A DNA stretch of 64,000 bases from positions 4,092,001 to 4,156,000 of the forward strand of contig JAJKFH010000102.1 in assembly GCA_023333565.1 (NCBI GenBank), given 5' to 3'. A program made the position numbers and the translations under genes. Below are positions 51,901-64,000 of this stretch, one piece after another. Each line of letters opens with the position of its first letter. Position 1 is the first letter of the stretch. Origin of the DNA: Puffinus mauretanicus. Taxonomy: Eukaryota; Chordata; Aves; Procellariiformes; Procellariidae. The notes below the pieces were generated by a model. It saw only the letters and a list, made by a program, of their open reading frames with translations, searched no databases and was not told where the DNA came from.

Positions 51901-53141
51901 TTATTGGGAAAATTATTTTGAGCAAGAAATATATCTGAGGAAAAAAGAAATTATGTTTAAATGGAAGATTCATTTTATGTTCAGCTACCATAGTTTGTCC
52001 TATTTTACTCTAACTCTAGCTGACAAAACCAAAACTGAACATAAACCATTGTCTTATATTATCATTAAAGTTTCTTGATTGGTCTTTATTCTAACTTTTT
52101 ATTTTTAACTGCTGAGGGAACTGGGCAGATATACTCATTATGGCATTCAAATCAATTCCCCAGCATCTTCCTCGGAGGTTTCAACAATATCCGTTGTCCA
52201 AGGACCACATTCATGGACCATCAGTGTGTGAACATAGGTTCATTTTGGTCAGCAACTGTCAGCTTGCCAAGCTTCATCTCCTCTTTACTTTCCCTTCAGA
52301 GTCAGAACCGAAATTTCCCACAACTAACAATCATTTTAAACTGAACCATTGTCAAATTTAACTACTTACATCAATTTTTTGTTTGAGTCAGTAGTAAATA
52401 TCAGAGGCAGACCAGGCAAAAGCCAAGTTTCATACTCATTTTGGAGAAAAGTAAGGTCCAGGTTTTTGTGCATAGGCTTTTGGGCATTCACGTTTAGTTC
52501 TCTGCTCTGCTGCTACTTTTACTATGGAGACTAATCAGTTAAGGTTACATTTTTAAATGTTCAATTTTAGCCACTGCAATGGCAGTTAAATTACTGGGCT
52601 GATTTTGAAAATTCCCATAAGCACTTATGGGCCACATCCCCCTTGCCCATATTTTCAGATGTATTTCAGTGTTTGGTTCCTATTGATCTCAGTTAACCTT
52701 TATGCCTCAGTCCCTTACTTGCATTTTGTTGCAAAGATGCTGTAAGTCTGAAGCCAGATGAGGATTATTTGCTTTTTTCATAATAGACAGAACAAAATAA
52801 TGTATCTAAATAATCCAGAGCACTGTGATTGTGAATATGGAGTGATCAAGCCCAGATACACTGAGTTTTGCATAGTAGATTCTCTTTTAATATTCATTTT
52901 AGTATGACCCATAGTCCTTCTCTCATTTCATTGACCAAACAATTACCATGTAAATTCTTGAACTATGTTTGATGTCTCAGAGTTTAACAGATTTAAATAA
53001 TCAGAGCTCAGAGGGGTTTTTTTCTTGCTATTAGAAAAATATCAAAACATTTCTTTTTTAAATTTAAGATGATCATTTTTTTTGCTGCAGTGACTTAAAT
53101 TTTGCTAAGATAAATGTTTCTGAGAGCAGAAATATCCGTTC

Positions 53142-53167
53142 TTTTTTTGTTTTTGTTTTTGTTTTTT
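53142..53167 (+). repeat. (TTTTTG)n simple repeat
   Basis: T runs of 5-7 separated by single G bases. Confidence 0.85.
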
Positions 53168-53987
53168 CCAACCAGGTAGAAGTTTCTAAACATTTTTGTG
53201 ACCTTGTTGCATTATCTTCTATTATACTGCCACGTAGTGTCTCGTTTATACATGGAAATATTAAGATACATAGTTGCTAAAATAGTGTGTTTTATGTGGC
53301 ATAACAATCTTGTGCATGTATAAAAATAACTGTGAATAACCTTACATAAAAGCACGTAATCATTTATTAGATATATTAATAATTGATGAGATATTAGATC
53401 ATTAATATATATATATCAAATTCTGAACTTGAAAGTCTGAGTCTGTTCTAAAAAAAAATCTTTCAACTGGTGTAAATTGTCATAGGTGTTTTTATTTCTG
53501 AGTAACTTCTCCGTATGGCTCAAGATCCACATTTTGGCGCTTTCTGTTCAGTAGCAGGCTGAGGAACCCAGTGAAAGCATTTGGAAGGTGCCATGAGGAT
53601 GACTGCCCACCTGTGTATTTATCCCCGAGTGCTGCATCACCTAGTTCACTCAGCAGCCGCTCAGGCTTCCCCATATATGTACCTTGACCTTAACCTCCTA
53701 GTTTAAGAGACCACAGGGACTACGTCTTCTGAACGTGAAATTGCTAGCATTAGTGGGGGTCTTTATGTCATTTCCTCCTATCTTTTAGCCACTATAACGT
53801 ACCATAAGGTAGACCTTAGAACTGGAAGAAAGATTAGGAGGATGGAAAATAAGCAAACCAAGCAAACTTTGGAGAACAGTTTATTGGAGAGGATATGACA
53901 ACATCTAAAAGAAAGAGGAAGAGGATGATGAGGTAGAACGAAAGTACAATTTCTTCCATAGTGCAGATCATATCTTAGTAGTGATAT

Positions 53988-54060
53988 TAGTTATGATTTT
54001 CCACTGACTTGAAAGGGTATAACTGGTGTACACACTGTGATGGATTTTGCATGGAATTGT
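53988..54060. repeat. Old dispersed amniote repeat, same family
   Basis: TTTTCCACTGACTTGAAAGG, GTATAACTGGTGTACACACT and GATGGATTTTGCATGG resemble 'cattgacttcaatggagttacactggtgtaa'. A further trace (AACTGGTGTAAATTGTCAT) lies at about 53466-53484. Confidence 0.6.
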
Positions 54061-56599
54061 GATGATTTCTGCCATTTGACGATATGGAACATAATTTTGG
54101 AGGCCCATGAAATGGGCATAATATCCTATTTGCTGTCTTTTCGTATAACAGCAGTCCTTTGAAGAGGAAACTTCGTGACTCTTGTCTTAACTGCTTTTTA
54201 AAATCTCTTTTTGGATGAAGTTCCTCGACAACTTTTGAAACAGCTGGAATTAACCAGAAAAGGGTAAATGCTTTAGCCAAGTTCACTCCGAAGCACCACT
54301 TTGCCAATGGTTGCTGGAATATTGTAGTGATTATTACAATCACAGGACTGCTGTTTTATGGGCTCTGTTAACTCTCCTAAGCACAGGGCTGCCCTTCTAT
54401 GACAATTTTTTCTCAGTCTACTTTGATTAGTTTAGCCCTTTACATTCACAGAACGTAAAAAACCACAGCCCTAAAATAGCTGTTTTCTAGCCATCTCCCT
54501 TCCATTTGCTGAGTGCTTTTTCTGTTTTTCTTACATATAAAAAATACTTTTTCACAACATTATTTTAGATAGTAAGATACACAGTTTGTGTTGAAGCTAG
54601 TTGTAGTAAGTCAGGAATCTGAAATATAACTTGGTGACTTACATAATTAGATAGCTGTAAATGAAGGATAATTCATTATTATAGTATACTCCAACAACCT
54701 GCCAGCCTGGAGCACAAGAAAAGAAGACCCTGGGAAAGCTCAGATTTGAAATAATAAGTAAGCTTGAGAACTTACTCGATGAGAAGTTTCTAAATTAAAA
54801 TTAAAAGTTTCTCAGGAGAATGAAACAGAATCTTCCTCTAGATAATAAAAGTGTTGTTTTCTTTTTGCTAGGGGAATTTCTGAGAAATTAATATTATTAC
54901 CTTTTTCCAACCTACCCTCTAAAATACTCATTTGTATGAAGAGGTACCTCTCCTCAGTTGTTTTCTGTGATGCTTAAGTAGCTTTGTGATTCCTGTGTCT
55001 TGTAACATAGAACAAATTTGGTTCCTCTCACTTCCAGCTGCACCCTTGAGGACCATACCACCTATGGAAGGCCTGCTAAAGCACTTTCTTATGAAAACAG
55101 ATGGTGTCGATTGTTCCTGTAAGACAAAAGATTAAAAGAAAATGTCTGTCTGAGTTAGATTACATTCCAGAGATCTGACCCAACTGTACATAGGCAATCT
55201 CTGCAACAGCGATGTCAGAATGACTGTGACCCAAAATCACGTTATACTTCAGTAGCAGGATTCTCGAAGAGATACCTTTTGAAATGGAGCATTGTGTTCG
55301 ACCAGATGGTTGGCCTGAATTTCCATTGTTCCTCTTGGCTCTCTAGTGATATGCAGATTTCTATATTGCTTTATATTTTCTCACAGCTCTGCCTAGTATT
55401 TACATTCAGATAACTGATGAAGAAAATTAAAAAGCCAAACATAAAGAAGCTACAGAACACGTATTTGTCCCTGAAGTGTGTGTGTGTGCATTAAAGGTGG
55501 TATTAAAGGTGTACTAAATAGGTATTAATCATGTTTTCTTTTTCCTTTTTTTTTTTAACATTTTACATGAAAGCTGCCACGATTGGGATAAGAGTGGAAT
55601 GAACATAAGTATGATAAATGATAAAGTGCTCCTGGGAGCAAATATACCACTCAGAAAGAGCATTGCTAATCAAGCAGTGCAGCCCGCTAATGCACTCTGA
55701 GAGCAAGCACCTCAAAAAGATTCTGAATTTGAAACATTGAAGACCGGCATTTACCTTAAGTAGCTTCTGGTTTAGGATGGAACTGCAGCACCAGGGGATC
55801 ACAGTAGCAAAGTGAAGCCTTGGAAGGGGCAGAGGCTTGACGTCTTGTGTTAAATGACCAACAAGATCAAGGGGGAAAAAAAGAACTAAAAGCCAAGTTT
55901 GCTACTTGGTTTGTACTGACTGACAGTTTGGGCAATGAATAGGATTAGGGAAATGCAGGGATAAAATCTGGCCCTCCTAGGTTCATAATAGATGTATAAC
56001 TGTTGGTGCTGCTTTGTTACAGCTGTATCTTTGAAGAGCACTCGTGAATGCCTTCGCGAAGTTTGGTAGCCCAGGTGCCAAAAGGACTTTGGTCTGGCAC
56101 GCTAAAGCAGGCAGCATGCATTGCTTTTAAAGAAAGCAGCATATGTTCTGCTTGTGAATTTCATCTGCCACCCACTCTTCAGGAGTGTAACACTGCCCAC
56201 ACGTCTTGCCTGAATGACTTGGAAAATACATTTTTATTTCCAACTGTTACTCAAAGTTGGAACTATCTAAGCTATGATGGGTCAGGAAAATCAGGCAGAA
56301 GGGCTTCTCTTTTTTAAAAGGAGCAGGAAAGGTACTCCTGGCATGAGTAAATTGTACGTAACTCTACAATGTGTTTTGGGTAAGTATTAGGGAAGTATTT
56401 GACAGTGTTTATCTAAAAATCTTTGTAGTTACCATATGTGATTGTCAATGTTTACAGAATTGCATGTAAGAAGTTGCAAATGTGACTGTGAATCCGTCTG
56501 ACTTTTTCAGAAAACTTTTTAATTTCACCCGATATTTATTCAACCTCACTTAATCTTGTGAATGAGCTGTTTCATAGCTCCGGGAATGATGGGTGTCCT

Positions 56600-57010
56600 T
56601 CCTTGTGTCTTATCTGATCCTACTGTGTGACACGGAAGGAAACAGAATTGCAAGCAGTAATCAAGATGTGGTTGCACTGGGTCTAGATTATGATGTTTTC
56701 CATTTTAATCTGTATTCCTTTCTTAGTCATTCCTGATGTTCAATTTGTGTTTTTGACAAGCATCGATCACTAAACTGACATTGCTGAGCAAACACAGTAA
56801 CTTCAAGTTCTCCTTCTGTAATGGTAATAGCTAGTTTATAACTTGTCATTGTAGTATACATAGTTACCACTATTTTTACTTTGTGCATTATTTTGTGTTT
56901 ATCAACTTTTAATTTCATCTACCATTTTATTGCACAGTCATTTAGTATTGTGAGATCTTCCTACAGTCAGTTTTAATTTTGACAGCTCCAGAGGTTCAAA
57001 AAGCATGAAT
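56600..57010 (-). mobile_element. Old CR1-type LINE fragment (reverse-transcriptase C-terminal region)
   Basis: The - strand translation near 56727-56918 gives a decayed MKLKVDKHKIMH...TMTSYKLAITITEGELEVTVF, matching the conserved 'M-K-VDK-K-MH...L-VT--E-DLGV-V' stretch of CR1 reverse transcriptase. On the + strand the antisense counterpart (TTTATCAACTTTTAATTTCATC, TTATTGCACAGTCA, GTGAGATCTTCCTACAG) is clear. It is much older than the 37.5-kb copy; borders are approximate. Confidence 0.85.
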
Positions 57011-59925
57011 CAGGCCTCAGGAAATCATTAGATTGCCTTTAAAATTGTTAATCCGGATGCTCTTTACTGTCTTCTGTTTTATGCAAACTTTTAAGCTTTT
57101 CTCTTAGGCAACCAGGTCTAGAAATAACATTGTTTTTTTTAACAAAAATTTATATTCTTTAATAATCTTTTTATTTGGGGATCTGGAGATTTAAGAAACA
57201 TATTAAGTGTTCCAAGATTTGTGCAAAAAATTCAAGTATTGGCAACAGTGTTCAGATTGTCACTCCATGCCTCTATAGGGTTCAGGTGGCTGAATAGTAA
57301 CGGAGAACACAAATCTATGTGATGACATTACAGTGGCATTGTAAGTTACCATATCTCAGCTGAGCTGCTATAATTGAGCATGTACTCTTTGGAAGTCTTC
57401 TGTTGAAGTATAGGCACATTAGAGAGACACTTTATTTCCAAATTGGATCTAGAAATTAATCTCATGTGGATTAAGACTTATTCACAGCCGCAAACCCAGA
57501 TGCCTTTTCCAGCACATCTTCAGAGGGATACTTGGAGCTCAGTGTCTGTAGAGGATGGTTTCAGTCTTTACATGCTTTTATATTTGTGGATTTTACTGAC
57601 CAGAAAGTGATTACTAATGATTAATCAGTAGAAGATAGGTCACAAGTTGTTTTAGATTTGAACAGCTGGTTTACAAATATCTAATAATCTAGCACCTAGG
57701 TGTCTTCACACCTTCCCTGGGAATGGGGGGGCTTGCTCTGTTGATTATATTGTTAAGGGAAGTATTTGTTTATTATTGGGTTTTGTAGTGTCTCCTAAGG
57801 ACATCCTAGCGCATTATAGTGCTAAGAATCTTGGGAGAGCAGTACAGTTTGGTCGTCTGTATTGTCAGACCCTCTTCCTTCCCTCTACTTGGACTTGCCT
57901 TGCTCAACAGCTTGTCATGAGGCAGAAGATTCCTTAGCTGCATGGATGGGGCAGCTTTAAAACTTCTTTTTACATTTCTGAAGTGAAACAAACTAGTCAG
58001 AGTCCTTTGTAGAGGCAGTCATAGTCCAATTTGTATAGACTTTTTGCATTGAAAAATTATTAAATTCAGTTTCCTTAGAATCAGATTTAAAGGGGGAATT
58101 GTGTACAAGAAACTAGATAATTTTGTAACAATGTTCCTGGTTATAATTTGGACACTTAAAAGAAGACAAAAACTAGAGAAACTGTAATCCTAAATTATTG
58201 TTAACTTTTTTTGTGTAGTAAAGTGAACAGTAGAAGTGGCTTATTTTTAATTTCAAGATCTATTTTTGCAGTTTTGCTAAAGGAGGTAAGGCTAAACTGC
58301 TGTAATATATGAGCTGTAGATCTAGGCACATGTAAAAAGATTGTTTCTTCTGAACCTTGTATCATGAAAATCTTTAAAAATGTTTCCTATTTATGTGAAG
58401 ATTTCTTAAGTTGGAGCACTGACATTTTCCAACATTGTCCCTTGCTTAAGTACAGTTGAGAAAGTTGCTGCGTGCTCAATTACTTCACATAGCATTAGGC
58501 TGTTAGTAAGCGGGACCAAGATCTGGCAGCTTGTAGCTCTGTATTAGCTTAGTTTGTGTTATAGCCAATTGCTGTCTGACCTCTCCACACTGTGGAGGAA
58601 ATGCAATGCCATCTGTATATCTCTTAGTCACATTAAATTATGTCATTTATATTACACTGGAATGCAGAGTTTACTTTATGCTTTGCAGCAAAATTAGCCG
58701 AAGTAATAAGATATAAGCAGAAGCACAAAGGTGAAAATTTGTGGGGCCCATTTCTCTCCAGCTTGCTTTGATTCTGCCAGGTGTTGAATTTAGGGAGAGA
58801 GGAAGGTTGTTTAAATCTATGGAGGTGCTAGCATGCGTAAATGTTTATAGGTCTTGAAGACCCACTGATCTCCATGTGTTTGGTCATACATGATCAAGTC
58901 CTTACTCTTACTACATGACACCCTTAGAATTATGAGCAGGAGAAGAGGAGGGGAGAAAAACACATTGCAATAAGAAGATTGATATAACATTGATAAAATA
59001 TACAAAGTATTAAACAAGAAATTTTTAAAAAACAACTTCACGTTAATACTACCTGATAAACAACTAAGTATACATCACTCTTTCTTTTTAGCAGTCTCCA
59101 TGACTGTGTCATGCTTATACTCTGAGAGTACAGTCCTGGAGATTTTTTGCTAAAAGAAGCTAAAAGGAACCAGGATTTCTCTCCAGGGGGCCTGTTCCAA
59201 CTCCCATGGAAATAGATAGAAAAACTGTTATGGATTTAAGTGGAGCTGGGTTCTACATGTAATTTTTCTGTCCTTAATTTCCACAACTACATTTCTTTCG
59301 AAATATACACCTATGGATCTACTATCTGCTGCTCAAATAAAGTATTGCTCTGCCCAGAATATGAGTTACATTCCACACGGAATAGCTTCCAGAAGATACC
59401 ACTTTTTTACTGTAGTTTTGTGTAAAATGGAAAGGCAATAAGGCTGTCAGTTATTTGGTACAGCTCATGCAGGCTGAAACAAGATCCAGCTGCTCCTTGG
59501 ACATTTATTGCTTCAGTCCTTTCCTGTTAAATGTCCACTGTCATTTTGGTTTTATGTGAAACCCTTCGTTCAAAAATATGATCACAGACAAGGAGGACTC
59601 TCAAATAAAAAAGTTTTCTATATGCTAGCTGATATAAAACTAGGCTATGGCTGGCTTGATAGGCTTAAAGAAATTTTAAATGTTAATTTATGTCCAAAAT
59701 ATGTCCAAAATATTTATAAATGGTGAAAATTTATATGAATCTTTGACATAACTCATCCTATATTTTGCTTTATAAACATTCAGAAACTATTCGCAAGGAA
59801 ACAGGATGTGCACTGTCTGAGGAGCTTTCTACTCTTTCCATAAAAGGATCTGCTACATGCATGTTATACAGAGCTGTTGTATATCACTTTAGTCTTAAAA
59901 AAATGTGTATACATAGAAAGGCCAA

Positions 59926-60000
59926 GGATGAAATCCCTGAATCCTTGAATTCAATAGGAAAAGTCTTATTGATTTAATTGGAACGAAGATTTCACCTCAA
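59926..60000. repeat. Old palindromic amniote repeat ('gatgaaatcctggcc ... ggatttcacc' type)
   Basis: AAGGATGAAATCCCTGAATC on the left is mirrored by GAAGATTTCACCTC on the right, with TTCAATAGGAAAAGTCTTAT between them. This matches an inverted-repeat motif I recognise from bird and turtle DNA. Confidence 0.62.
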
Positions 60001-60454
60001 ATCCTCAAATGTTGAAAACTAGCATAACTTTATTGAAGATGATGAACTAAGCTGAAGGATGCTCTAGTTGCATTACAGCTGAGGATCTGGCCCTCAGAAT
60101 GCATGTATTTCTTAGGGTAAGAAAGCAGTCAAGAGGAAATATCTCAGAAGACAAGTAAATGATTCAAATTTAGTTTGCAAGTTTAACCCTGGGCTAAAGA
60201 ACAGAGCAAAGCCTGCGCTGTAGTCCTCTGCTACCCATTTGTACAGGAGTGATTGTCATTTTAAATGAATAAAATTAAGTAAACTTGTGTTCATGTCAGA
60301 TTTATATCCTCATTTGCAATACATTAACAAATAAAGTGAAAATGTATTTATACACATTATATAAGCTGATCCGAAATCCTGATGTATGAACCCACAGATC
60401 TATAAATTATACTTGTAAATCAATGTAAATTGCTTGGTCAGAATGTTCATGCCT

Positions 60455-60625
60455 TGCCATCATAGAAATTAGATACAGAAAAGACTGATTCATTTACCTA
60501 GTCCATCTCTCTGCCAGCAAAGAATTATTCCTGTTCATTGTAATATTTTATAGTGTGTTGTCCAGTGTAATTTTGAAAGACTCGGAGATTAGGATTTTTC
60601 TATTTCCTTACCAAATATAGATTTT
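60455..60625 (-). mobile_element. Old CR1 LINE 3'-region fragment
   Basis: The + strand shows antisense CR1 landmarks in order: AGAAAAGACTGATTCATTTA, CTAGTCCATCTCTCTGCCAG, a TTATTCCTGTTCA block, GTGTTGTCCAGTGTAATTTT, then AAAGACTCGGAGATTAGGA. Divergence is high and ends are approximate. Confidence 0.8.
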
Positions 60626-62187
60626 ATTTTTTTATGTCTTGATAATTTAAACTGACAGAGGTGGCAGTGTTTCAGGGCCTAATATTCGGAGGTACTGGGA
60701 TCAAACATCTCCAAAGCACCTATACTGTTCAAGAACAGGAAAGAGCAGTACAGTTAGCACATAAAAATACAGAGCGAAAATGTGAGCTATGTAATCAGCA
60801 TACTTCTCTTCATCCATGCCTAGAGCCCCTCAGTGGTGAAAAACCCTTTGCCACTGCTTTCAAAAATTGGCTTATTTCCGTTTCAGAATATGAGAAGCAA
60901 GGAGTTTAATAAACAGGTGCTAAAGTAAAGCAAAACCTGTAGTTACGAAATGGAGGTATTATTGTCTTGATTGAGGCTCTTAACATTAAGGGCATACTTG
61001 GTTAAGTTTTATCTCTCTCTCTCATTTGCACAGATTCCATTTCCCAGCTCCGGATGAACAGGAGATTATATATAGAGATCTGACACCCATCTCTATTTGG
61101 CTGTTGAATCTTGGCAACTGAGTCCATTAACCCCGTAGCGTCATGTACTTCTGGAGTCTACTTGAGAGCTCTGTGATGTTAGAGGCAGCAGAGTTTACAG
61201 GTGAATGAGTGAAGAGTGAGGCAAACAAGTTCCACAGTTGTTACTGGCACTGCCTGAATAGAGGCTTTGTCCAGTCATCTATTTCTGCACAATAGGAAGT
61301 TTTGCTTGTTACGGTGAGTGACTAGTACGTGCTGATATCATGAGCTTGTCATGAACTTATCTGTAATGCGAAAAGTAAAACAGACAGTAGCTAACTGGAA
61401 GAATGTGTAGCTGGTTTATCATTTACTGATCAAATTATCCTTGCTGAGAGGGTTTGTACCCACGTGATAATTGTCCATCAAATTATAAAATAGCCCTATT
61501 TAAATCCCTAAACTAGAACAAGAATGAGAAAAGATCTGTGATTAACATGCAAGACTGAATCAAAAGATCCAGGCCGTCATCCTGGTTCTGATGCAGCTTG
61601 TTTGGATCTGATTAATGTTTCCAGAAGTATCGACTGAAGTTCATGGTGCCCAGTTAGGGGAATTGTTAGCCAGATTTTTCAGAAACGGTGGATGTTCATT
61701 CTTCCCATTAATTTGCTGGAAATTTTTTTAATGTAATGCTCTTCTGAAGTTCTGGTTCTTTCAATATGTTCTAGGAACTGAGGATCCCAAATAATTGATG
61801 TGATGCTGAAAATGATGTCCTTAATCTTTACATCTTGCCTCCTCATTATCTCCAAATTGATATAATGCTTTCCTTAAAGGAATGTGATGAGGCTGACATA
61901 ATTCAGGATGGTAAATTGTGTTGAGATCTTTAGATGGAGAGAGAAAAACACCAACTCTTTATTCTCTGTTTTTTCGTTTTTCTTCTGTATACGTTCATAT
62001 TTTGTCTACTTTTGAACTGATTTTAGCTCTCTGGCTTGGGACTATTCCTCTTCTGAGAATAAAGTCATTTAGTACAACAAAATAAGCTTAGAAATGCACA
62101 CTATTCTTTGATGGAAGGCCACTCTACTTCGATCACCAATACATCATCGTTCATTACAATGCTTCATATCTGATTCTCTTTTCATTT

Positions 62188-62258
62188 CCAGTGGCACAAA
62201 TCAGGAATAATGTCAATGAAGTCTGTGGAATTAAACTGGTGTAAGTGAGGATATTCAG
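62188..62258. repeat. Old dispersed amniote repeat ('gtaaatcaggagtaac ... ctggtgtaagtgag' type)
   Basis: CCAGTGGCACAAATCAGGAA, TGTCAATGAAGTCTGTGGAA and AACTGGTGTAAGTGAGG form the expected two-armed, partly self-complementary arrangement. Same family as 8909-9015 and 53988-54060. Confidence 0.68.
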
Positions 62259-63672
62259 GCTTTCCTTCTATTCAGACCTCCTTACGCTGACATGTAAATT
62301 GACTACCTTTTTACAATAGAAGCCATTTAGGAGTAAATTTCCAATGTGCTGTATGATCATTAGATTGGTATGTAATTCATGTGTGCCATTTTGAAAATGC
62401 CAGTGCCCCTTTGAAAGGGTATGAAGGAAAAATGGTTACTTCTATAATGTTACTTAAAAGGCTTCTGTTTATCAAAACCTCATTGTGTCATGAAGGTAGT
62501 GTTCGTGCTTACTGCAGAAAAAGCACACTTGTCTTTGTGACTGATCTATGGAACAACTCTTGAATAATAGAAACTTATTTTATACATATAAGAGGGATAT
62601 ATAATCCTCCTCCTGCCCCTTGAAAAAACTAGAAAATTGGGCTTTGCTATTTCTGAATTTAATCTTAATCTTTAGAGCACTAAAACTCTCCAGTGGGGCC
62701 AGTGGTTGAACTGAGCTACAGAATATTGCCTGCAGAAATTTACTACAAGCTTGAATAATATAGTATTTTCTCCATACTGTTTTAACCTGTTGTGTACCAT
62801 TAAGACAGAAATTTGGGGTTGGAGAATGGGGGCTGGCACTTACTTCTGCCTGCACATAGCATTTTCATTTTGGGTGCAACAAAATAGTAAGCGATCATAG
62901 TTCTGTACTCCCTTTTGCCTTTTTCCTTCTTTTGAAATAGAAAATATTCCTGCTGCAGAAGTGGCTGCAGTTCAGCTAGCAGTGAGGCTACAATGTTCCA
63001 TGTTTTCAAATACAAAAATAATTGCTGTGCTTGTTAACAGAATTGATTTCATTAGACGGAATTATACTCCTTAGGCAAGGTCTCAGGGATTTTTCTGCCC
63101 AAATGGGAGTCTCAATAAAGTGCTGGCTGATCCTTGTGCAAGGCTGGAGTTTACCGTTCTTGGTAATGAATGATTCTTCACCAGTGTCTCTGATATACTG
63201 AACTACCAAAGTAGAAAAGCATTTAAAATATACCATAATTTTATATTCGTAGCATCAAAGACTCAGAGGCCTGTAGGCTTGTTAGCTAAATACAGACAAT
63301 AAATTATAAACCAAAACAAGAAGCTCACAGAAGACATGAGAAAAAATTCCTGAAACAGTGTAACTACCACCACCTTCCAACACGTACACATACCTACTGC
63401 ATATGCATCTTCTTAGAGATGTTCATGTATGCAAAACACCACAAAGGCAAGCCCTTGAAAAAATGGAAAACCTGAAGCATCCTGAAGGATACCAGAACCT
63501 GCAAGGCTGTAATTTTATCTCCTGAAGACAAGGAGGAATTCTGCTGTTTACACCAGTAGCTCCAAAGTTTTATCTGTGGAGGGGTATATTTTAAAGTTTT
63601 AAAATTTGTTGTATTTAATAGTAGTGCAGCGAGAAGAGTTTCAAAATGTTTGGCTTCTCAAATCATATTTAG

Positions 63673-63824
63673 TCAGTGGTTTTCAAATATTGGTAATTTG
63701 TGTATCCCTAAGAATTACCTGATGGAGCTGTAGTTTCTTGCAAAAATACTGATAACCTGCTAGGATCAGGCATGTTTTGTTAGTACACAGATTTCCAGGG
63801 TCTCAATCACATGTTGAAAATTGC
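63673..63824. mobile_element. Possible ancient hAT-type MITE
   Basis: It starts CAGTGGTTTTCAA and about 150 bp later shows TTGAAAATTGCTA, an imperfect inverted counterpart. The start resembles hAT terminal repeats (CAGTGGTTCTCAA). No clear 8-bp target duplication could be found. Confidence 0.35.
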
Positions 63825-64000
63825 TAATTTGTATTTTTGTTATCAGTTGCCATATCAACAATTATCTTTCAGGGTTTTCAAATTAACTTCTGCAATGTGG
63901 TGCAGGTCCATTGAAGCAGAGCACATGCCATCAGTGAGATTTCTGCATGATGTATATATACTTCCCCAGTTCTGGGAAAGATGCTGTGGGCTTGATTTAG

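Larger units (their letters stand above)
48944..64000. other. Downstream intergenic region, second part
   Basis: No exon was recognised. It contains old CR1 fragments (56600, 60455), old dispersed repeats (53988, 59926, 62188), a possible MITE at 63673 and one ORF of coding-like composition at 53492-53674 whose status is open. Confidence 0.58.

Noticed and set aside
53987..54343. 118-codon - strand ORF
   Set aside because: Its C-terminal part is an old dispersed repeat (53988-54060) and no domain is visible.
55260..55330. Possible CR1 tail (TTCGACCAGATGGTTGGCCT)
   Set aside because: Only one short block resembles the CR1 3' end; flanking sequence does not continue the match.
25206..64000. 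LMO3 exons expected from human gene order
   Set aside because: No LIM-domain Cys/His spacing or the conserved C-terminal exon was recognised on the - strand.
1..64000. CRISPR arrays, rRNA, tRNA, bacterial operons or integrated viral genes
   Set aside because: None is visible; no regular spacer arrays, no tRNA cloverleaf and no intact retroviral gag, pol or env, only LTRs.

Overview
The window is vertebrate nuclear DNA and almost certainly avian. It is AT-rich and gene-sparse, with one spliced gene, a CpG-island promoter, CR1 LINE fragments, and LTRs of a type I recognise as dispersed in many neoavian birds. No bacterial, plasmid or organellar features are visible. The species cannot be named from the sequence. 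The LTR family makes a neoavian bird more likely than chicken, but that is inference.

The one supported protein-coding gene is MGST1 (microsomal glutathione S-transferase 1) on the + strand. A CpG island at about 16150-16940 marks the promoter and the unresolved non-coding first exon. The coding exons are 18895-19020, 21150-21244 and 24591-24837, joined at GT/AG borders to give 155 codons, the mammalian length. A poly(A) signal lies at 25184-25189. The glutathione-site residues known from mammalian MGST1 are present. The protein contains no cysteine, and the redox-sensor cysteine of mammalian MGST1 is Thr50.

Layout. 1-14153 is upstream intergenic DNA with a MIR-like SINE, several degraded copies of an old amniote dispersed repeat and a 24-bp perfect palindrome. 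14154-14583 is a long polypyrimidine tract. 16150-25205 is MGST1; intron 3 holds a full-length LTR (22675-23270) and, 49 bp away in inverted orientation, a 295-bp element (23320-23614) with LTR ends, a CR1 LINE core and a perfect 5-bp target duplication. 25206-64000 is a 38.8-kb tract in which I find no exon. It holds MIR-like SINEs, CR1 fragments, a second LTR (48443-48943), microsatellites, an 11-bp tandem array of AP-1-like sites and possible conserved non-coding DNA. In human the neighbours of MGST1 are SLC15A5 and LMO3; I looked for both and could not identify an exon of either.

The strongest leads are the LTR-CR1 chimera, the inverted LTR pair inside MGST1 intron 3, and the cysteine-free MGST1.
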